From Apostichopus japonicus (Eukaryota; Echinodermata; Holothuroidea; Aspidochirotida; Stichopodidae), in assembly GCF_037975245.1 (NCBI RefSeq), contig NC_092567.1:5526214-5590213 (forward strand): a stretch of 64,000 nucleotides of DNA, given 5' to 3'. Shown here piece by piece: positions 61,101 through 64,000 of this stretch. Made by a program: the position numbers and the translations under genes. Within the stretch, counting starts at the first letter, position 1, and each line of letters starts with the position of its first letter. A model generated the notes under the pieces. It was not told the DNA's origin. It worked only from the letters and a program-made list of their open reading frames with translations, and ran no database searches.

Positions 61101-63411
61101 TACATGCAGTAATAAGCTTGATACAAGACTCAAGAGAGGTGGTACAGCTGGCTGAGATGTTGTTGTTTTGACTTCTGTATTCAGATTGTCTGTCATTGCT
61201 AGACAATTATACATGCACTAAGTGTCTAAATATAAACATACCACCACAGAGATATGGTGAGGAATTAAGAACCAGACTGAATTAGTATTAGATACCCTCA
61301 GGAAGTTCTACAGTTACAATAATATTATGCAGTGAGGGTAATTTAAGACTGGGAATATCTCCAGATCAGGGTTTACATGAAATACATCCAGTATGTTACA
61401 TATGCTGTGCATCAAACGTTTGCCTTTTGCATAATACATGCCAGTGAAGGGGAGACCATGATCTAACTATAGTCTAATGATATGCTTTTCTAAAGAATGC
61501 CAGGTTAAATGTTTTAAAGAAACAATGATATACAAACTGGTTTATCCCGTTTCAAAGCTTTCCGCATAAATGAAAGTTACATTTTTCACTCGATAACAGA
61601 ACAGAGAATGATCGCAAAACTTGCCCTTCTGCTTTGTTTTGCGCATGTTCTACATGTTAATGTAATTATGTAAAATAGCTGGGCGTAGCAGATTCTTGTA
61701 CAGTCTTTTCACAATAAATTGCTCAAGGCTTATGTGACTGTGGTGTAGGTCATTGGGGTGTCTGGGAGTGAAATAATCATGTTTTATTTTTATTTTGTTT
61801 ATCATGGCATTGTAACCTCTTTCATTTTAGTCACTTGGTTACCGTACGATAGTGGCAAAATTTATGACCTCAACCTTGAATCTGGTCGATGGATGGTGAG
61901 TATTAAGAACTTATTAAAACATGTTTCACTAACCTACTGCTTGACAACTGGTTATATGATTATCTGGAAAGAAGTATTAATGTATTCAAAGAATCGGAAC
62001 TCCCCAACGACTGTTAAGTGATTTTCAAAATGAATCAATAAAAGAAAGGAACAGTTTGACAGGTAAGATGCATCAATATATTTTGCTCAGATTGTTGAGG
62101 TGGACTCACATATTGAATCAAGTAACAAGAAAATTAAACAGAATAACATTGTGTCTGTGTAACCTTACTTTGACCAGTGTTCGTATCGATTGATTGTTTT
62201 TCAATTAACCGTTCCGGGGGAATATGGAAAAATGTTTAACCGGTTAGTTTACAGAGTTTTTTTTTGTGGTCACTCAAGTACATTAAATTAACATTGATTG
62301 CAGTACCGTCGTACATGCAATTATATTCTGTATAACAGTTGAGTTTTCGAATCCAGAATCAATTGCTTCGCACTGTCAGTTACAACTGCTGCGTGTGTGT
62401 CCAGTATCGTATAGTCTTTGCATTAACTTTTGATCAGCGTCAGTCTACAACACCGTTACATACTGTAAATATCAAAAAGATTAAGAGGCAACAAAGAACA
62501 GTTGATAGATCATTCATTCTTGTCACCTTTGCTCCTGTAATTACCAGATACATGCTCCTTATTGCAGTTTGAATATTAACGTCATCAGAGTGTCGTCAAA
62601 GTGTCACATGACAGATATTATTGAAATAACTTTGATCCCAAGCATCTCTGATATTCATCCCAAAGTAATATTTTTCTTTGTAGCATACTTCCTTCTTTGT
62701 TTGAATTGAAAAGAAAATTAATTCTTGATTCGCCTCATAACTGTTGGAGTGATTTTGTGACGTCATATTGGTAAAGCTCATAAACCTTCCTATTGTATCT
62801 AACTTATAGTATGATGATCGTACGCTCGATGTGACAGATGCAGTTTACAGCAAGGAGGTAGGTAGTGAAGTATAATGTATTACAATACACACAGATTCAT
62901 TGGTTTAATCTCCATGAACATTGTAATGGAGATTGATCATTAACCTACAAAATAATCTGAACATTTTTTGGTATGTATAGAAATATAATAATGTTTGAAA
63001 GGGACGATTAAAAAAATATGGTCGCTGTGTGCACGTTGAACACAAAAGAATAGATTACATATCGCAAATAGGAAATGTTGAGTTTTGCTATATTTATATA
63101 AGTAACATAAGGCTTGCTTACTAGATCTTAGAAAACACATAGTGATTCACGGATTCATTATACATAACAAATAATTAGCTTCTTAATGTTACTCTATTAA
63201 CTCATATTACTATGAAAAAGTAATATTAAGGGTAACATTAAGTTGATTACACCATATTTTCTAATCTCATTTGATTGACAATGTGATTTCACAATTCCCT
63301 AACAGCCATATACTTTTGAAATATGAATTATTTTGTCATACAATAAACTTACAGCTATCATTTATGATTGACTTCTTTTATACAGGTTAGCGAATTCCGG
63401 GAAGTATGGCA
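46016..63411 (+). CDS. membrane-anchored NACHT receptor-like gene (13 exons recognised, partial)
   Basis: Thirteen exons fit one plus-strand gene by GT..AG borders and matching phases: 46,016-46,111; 47,628-47,674; 48,863-48,896; 49,550-51,033; 54,803-55,020; 55,779-55,855; 56,394-56,446; 56,931-57,050; 59,441-59,649; 60,167-60,243; 61,831-61,895; 62,810-62,857; 63,386-63,411. Together they give about 850 codons: a transmembrane helix, a basic juxtamembrane linker, a NACHT NTPase, and two copies of a leucine-rich-like module. The 5' end (signal peptide, ectodomain) is not convincingly present; an Ig-like exon upstream is broken. The gene continues beyond the window. By family, NACHT proteins are STAND NTPases acting in innate sensing; a membrane anchor in front is unusual. 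Small exons are supported only by phase and borders. Confidence 0.72.
46330..47430 (+). repeat. ~143-bp satellite, about seven units, with AGGTCA half-sites
   Basis: The phrase CTTGTAAACATGATATCTCAA recurs at roughly 46,344, 46,487, 46,625, 46,770, 46,914 and 47,057, each followed by AAGAAGCCTATTGTTTTTGG and GGTCAAAGGTCATTTGGGG. It lies in the intron between the transmembrane and juxtamembrane exons. The last units are degraded. Confidence 0.82.
47628..47674 (+). CDS. receptor exon: basic juxtamembrane linker
   Basis: Acceptor ATTCCTGCAG, donor GTAAGA, phase 1 to 0. Encodes LNFRRSRRKLVEYEK, an arginine/lysine-rich stop-transfer sequence fitting directly after a membrane helix. Confidence 0.65.
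48285..48600. repeat. dispersed repeat, copy 1 (in receptor intron)
   Basis: Shares with 63,485-63,800 the phrases CCCTGTTCTTAGCCAAAAAC, GGTAATGCTAGCCATACTGA, CAAGCTAAACTTGTCTTC, AAGTAGTACTGGCCAT and GTATTTGGGGTAGTTTATGC. On the minus strand a 90-codon frame (GQYYFPVCEDKF, FSMASITNSG) is open here but broken in the other copy. A C-type lectin-like origin is conceivable but weak. Confidence 0.7.
48863..48896 (+). CDS. receptor exon: short linker
   Basis: Acceptor TCTTTTGTTTAG, donor GTAAGT, phase 0 to 1, encoding MLPKTKTHRTP. Its phases exactly bridge the juxtamembrane exon and the NACHT exon. Confidence 0.55.
49550..51033 (+). CDS. receptor exon: NACHT NTPase domain
   Basis: One 1484-bp exon, acceptor GGTTTCCTACAG, donor CAG|GTGAAG, phase 1 to 0. 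The first residues EEEQFIKELKAKYELLYHSV lead to a pre-NACHT helix (VYVYSGIERL). The Walker A loop GEPGSGKST is at 49,780-49,806, followed by LTLQLAYDWC. Walker B is LVILDGFDEY at 50,011-50,040 and sensor 1 is VILTTRPF near 50,110. FRNVIACFNGHLM and VRFCHKLFCEWYAAHYIADY correspond to the winged-helix and HD2 regions. The length and motif order match NLR-type NACHT exons of marine deuterostomes. No frameshift or stop is present. The predicted role is nucleotide-driven assembly, on the cytoplasmic side if the membrane exon is joined. Confidence 0.92.
51758..53059 (-). mobile_element. inner hAT-like composite with CAGTGGCGTAGCTA ends
   Basis: Perfect 14-bp inverted ends (51,758-51,771 and 53,046-53,059), flanked by TACACGCA and ATCACGCA (6 of 8 identical). 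It contains two minus-strand copies of the core seen at 7.8 kb (CTATCTAAGCGGAGCGCC at 51,840 and 52,880). It may be two copies fused rather than one element. No transposase. Confidence 0.55.
52351..52579. mobile_element. palindromic MITE with ACTCTAAAAA-type ends
   Basis: The left half (ACTCTAAAAACAAATGAGTG, ATTTCATCCCATTGGAGTGA, TCACT) is repeated in inverse at the right (AGTGATCACTCCCTAGGAG, TGAAATTCACCTATG, TTTTTATCAGT). The centre has ACTCTATTGGAGT-type direct repeats. It is noncoding. It sits inside the hAT-like composite. Confidence 0.65.
53517..54697 (-). pseudogene. 5'-truncated LINE (Rex1/CR1-like RT fragment) with TSD TGGTCTAA
   Basis: The 8-bp duplication TGGTCTAA occurs at 53,509-53,516 and 54,698-54,705. 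The minus strand reads MKYFEKLLRSEILNCIPSLD, RFTYRSGRSTEDA, ICFMDFNSAFNTI, GVPQGCCFSPLLFEIYTD, the catalytic ILKYADDTAIIG, and MLINGKETKEMIVDFR. A frameshift near 54,010 leads to the 54,027-53,617 frame (LVYCGSVWLPSCSKGQLDYL). The 3' tail is TAAAG repeats (plus sense, 53,517-53,538). It is of a different lineage from the other LINEs here. It lies in the intron between the NACHT and A1 exons. Confidence 0.87.
54803..55020 (+). CDS. receptor exon A1: leucine-rich-like module, first copy
   Basis: Acceptor CATTTCTCTAACAG, donor GTAAGT, phase 0 to 2, 72 codons. Contains DGYTILLQSGLSLCPLVTVE, KIHIETEKEGNE, then CQSVKEL. It aligns along its length with exon A2 (59,441), which reads GNIILCSGLQLSCPVSLKKL. 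The Leu/Val spacing suggests degenerate leucine-rich repeats. Confidence 0.75.
55779..55855 (+). CDS. receptor exon B1
   Basis: Acceptor CTTCTACTTCAAAG, donor GTAACT, 77 bp, phase 2 to 1. Encodes FSECLLPLSPSQESTNAEMI and SRNIK; the B2 exon has the same length, phase and CLLP motif. Confidence 0.65.
56394..56446 (+). CDS. receptor exon C1
   Basis: Acceptor ACTTGTCATCATAG, donor GTATGA, 53 bp, phase 1 to 0. Encodes YWRDYGYSLNLHSGDWE, matching TWLPYDSGKIYDLNLESGRW of C2 (Y-x-LNL-x-SG-x-W). Confidence 0.62.
56931..57050 (+). CDS. receptor exon D1
   Basis: Acceptor TTTATTTTCAG, donor GTAAGT, 120 bp, phase 0 to 0. Encodes VDNINIIESLCSERLQIW and on to LLKNASNND, predicted helical. No second copy was found, but its phases allow joining to A2. 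Confidence 0.6.
57051..59440. other. large intron of the receptor gene, nothing else recognised
   Basis: 2.4 kb without a repeat or frame of note. A possible extra exon at about 57,234-57,316 (CYECRILHPEVPEMD) has good borders but a phase that does not fit the next exon. Confidence 0.5.
59441..59649 (+). CDS. receptor exon A2: leucine-rich-like module, second copy
   Basis: Acceptor TACCTTCCTTCAG, donor GTGAGT, phase 0 to 2. Encodes IPIFHLELLQSFSKADAGN, then IILCSGLQLS, KKLSIDTYEEGRELTETEV and SQRLEKL. Similar to A1, with a 9-bp difference in length. Confidence 0.75.
60167..60243 (+). CDS. receptor exon B2
   Basis: Acceptor CTTTACTTCACAG, donor GTACTT, 77 bp, phase 2 to 1. Encodes FLFCLLPQSIAAEDIPSIL and KSRKVK; homologous to B1. 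Confidence 0.65.
60570..61010 (-). repeat. dispersed retroelement-like repeat, copy 2
   Basis: Matches 10,370-10,835 closely (same order of AACAGAAGGGACAAAAACAC, TAATGAGCAG, AAAGAGATAGATGTAAG, CTTCCTGAATGTTGAG, TGCATCCACAG). It lies in a receptor intron. Frames across it are artefacts of the purine-rich block. Confidence 0.7.
60583..60619 (-). ncRNA. hammerhead ribozyme-like core (degenerate)
   Basis: On the minus strand an intact CUGAAGA box is followed by a decayed stem (GUUCC ... GGAUU) and GAGA in place of GAAA, then GUCAGG. Recognised by comparison with the 10.4- and 23.3-kb copies. Confidence 0.35.
61831..61895 (+). CDS. receptor exon C2
   Basis: Acceptor CTCTTTCATTTTAG, donor GTGAGT, 65 bp, phase 1 to 0. 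Encodes TWLPYDSGKIYDLNLESGRW plus M; homologous to C1 with four extra codons. Confidence 0.65.
62810..62857 (+). CDS. receptor exon, small
   Basis: Acceptor TCTAACTTATAG, donor GTAGGT, 48 bp, phase 0 to 0. Encodes YDDRTLDVTDAVYSKE. Supported by borders and phase only. Confidence 0.45.
63386..63411 (+). CDS. receptor microexon (tentative)
   Basis: Acceptor TTTATACAG, donor GTAAGT, 26 bp, phase 0 to 2. Encodes VSEFREVW. Very short, so uncertain; the next exon would be outside the window. Confidence 0.35.
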
Positions 63412-63484
63412 GTAAGTTATTTTTATGTGTATTTTTTCGTACGATTGGTGATTTATTGAGTTAACATACACAAATCCCCATCAT

Positions 63485-63800
63485 TACAATAATCCCTGCC
63501 TATAGCAAGTACCACCCAAATCCCCTGTTTTGGACTAAAAACAGGGGTGATTGAATATCTACCGGACTTGGTAATGCTAGCCATACTGAACGCTCTTCTG
63601 CACAATTTCACGATTAAACACACAGTGTATCATTTCAGTGTCAAGCCAAACTTGTCATCGCATACCAGAAAGTAGCACTGGCCATGAGAGCACTTGTGTT
63701 TACAATTATACAAGTGAATAGTCAATTAAATAGGTGCACTCAAGGATGAATCCTTATGGCAGTATTTGGGGTAGTTTATGCTATCAAGTAACAAATTATT
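63485..63800. repeat. dispersed repeat, copy 2
   Basis: Same family and orientation as 48,285-48,600. The minus-strand frame has an in-frame TGA here. Ends near CAAGTAACAAATTATTAATGC. Confidence 0.7.
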
Positions 63801-63868
63801 AATGCAAAGGATACACACTTGTATGTAGGATGTGTATATCAAATAGGATGCAGTGACGGCCATACTTA

Positions 63869-63874
<6 letters not shown>

Positions 63875-63958
<84 letters not shown>
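63875..63958. repeat. (AT)n microsatellite
   Basis: An uninterrupted AT dinucleotide run of more than 80 bp near the window end. The final 40 bases are not repetitive and not recognised. Confidence 0.95.
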
Positions 63959-63961
<3 letters not shown>

Positions 63962-64000
63962 GGTTCGGTCGGGCCCGACCAGCACGCTGAATTACCGACC

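Overview
This is animal nuclear DNA. It is AT-rich, with long introns carrying GT..AG borders, CR1-type LINE fragments, TTAA and 8-bp target-site DNA transposons, minisatellites, and a NACHT receptor gene split over many small exons. NACHT genes of this kind, THAP-type transposons and P2X7-like ballast genes are common in marine invertebrate deuterostomes. An echinoderm, perhaps a sea cucumber, is my best guess, but that is inference. There is no rRNA gene, no credible functional tRNA gene and no CRISPR array.

Layout. 1-11.4 kb is mostly featureless, with a small non-autonomous hAT element and a dispersed repeat carrying a hammerhead-like core. 11.5-13.2 kb is a CR1-type LINE fragment (PHD-like finger plus endonuclease). 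13.2-15.9 kb is hAT-like debris and a tetranucleotide-rich array with a MITE inside. 16.7-25.4 kb holds two copies of a MITE family, a GGTACC-rich minisatellite, and an inverted pair of minisatellites around a dead LINE. 26.9-29.8 kb is a minisatellite interrupted by a 1.7-kb hAT element with an exact 8-bp duplication.

31,015-41,233 is the most striking feature. It is a 10.2-kb DNA transposon of Kolobok/T2 type, with a TTAA duplication and 18-bp inverted repeats beginning AGGAGACA, inserted cleanly into a ~70-bp minisatellite. It carries two convergent spliced genes. On the minus strand is a four-exon THAP-DDE transposase; an 8-bp tandem duplication frameshifts this copy. On the plus strand is a two-exon gene for a stand-alone P2X7 C-terminal (ballast) domain protein. 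The ballast gene looks like transposon cargo, which would explain how such a domain spreads and can be captured by a host gene.

42.4-63.4 kb is a host receptor gene on the plus strand. A decayed Ig-like exon is followed by a chain of exons whose splice phases agree: a transmembrane exon, two short linker exons, one large NACHT exon, then two copies of a three-exon leucine-rich-like module and small exons running off the right edge. Its introns contain two 5'-truncated LINEs with target-site duplications and pentanucleotide tails, nested hAT-like elements, a ~143-bp satellite with AGGTCA half-sites, and further dispersed repeats. If the gene is expressed, its product would be a membrane-tethered NACHT protein. 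The broken Ig exon means either another upstream exon is used or this copy is a pseudogene.
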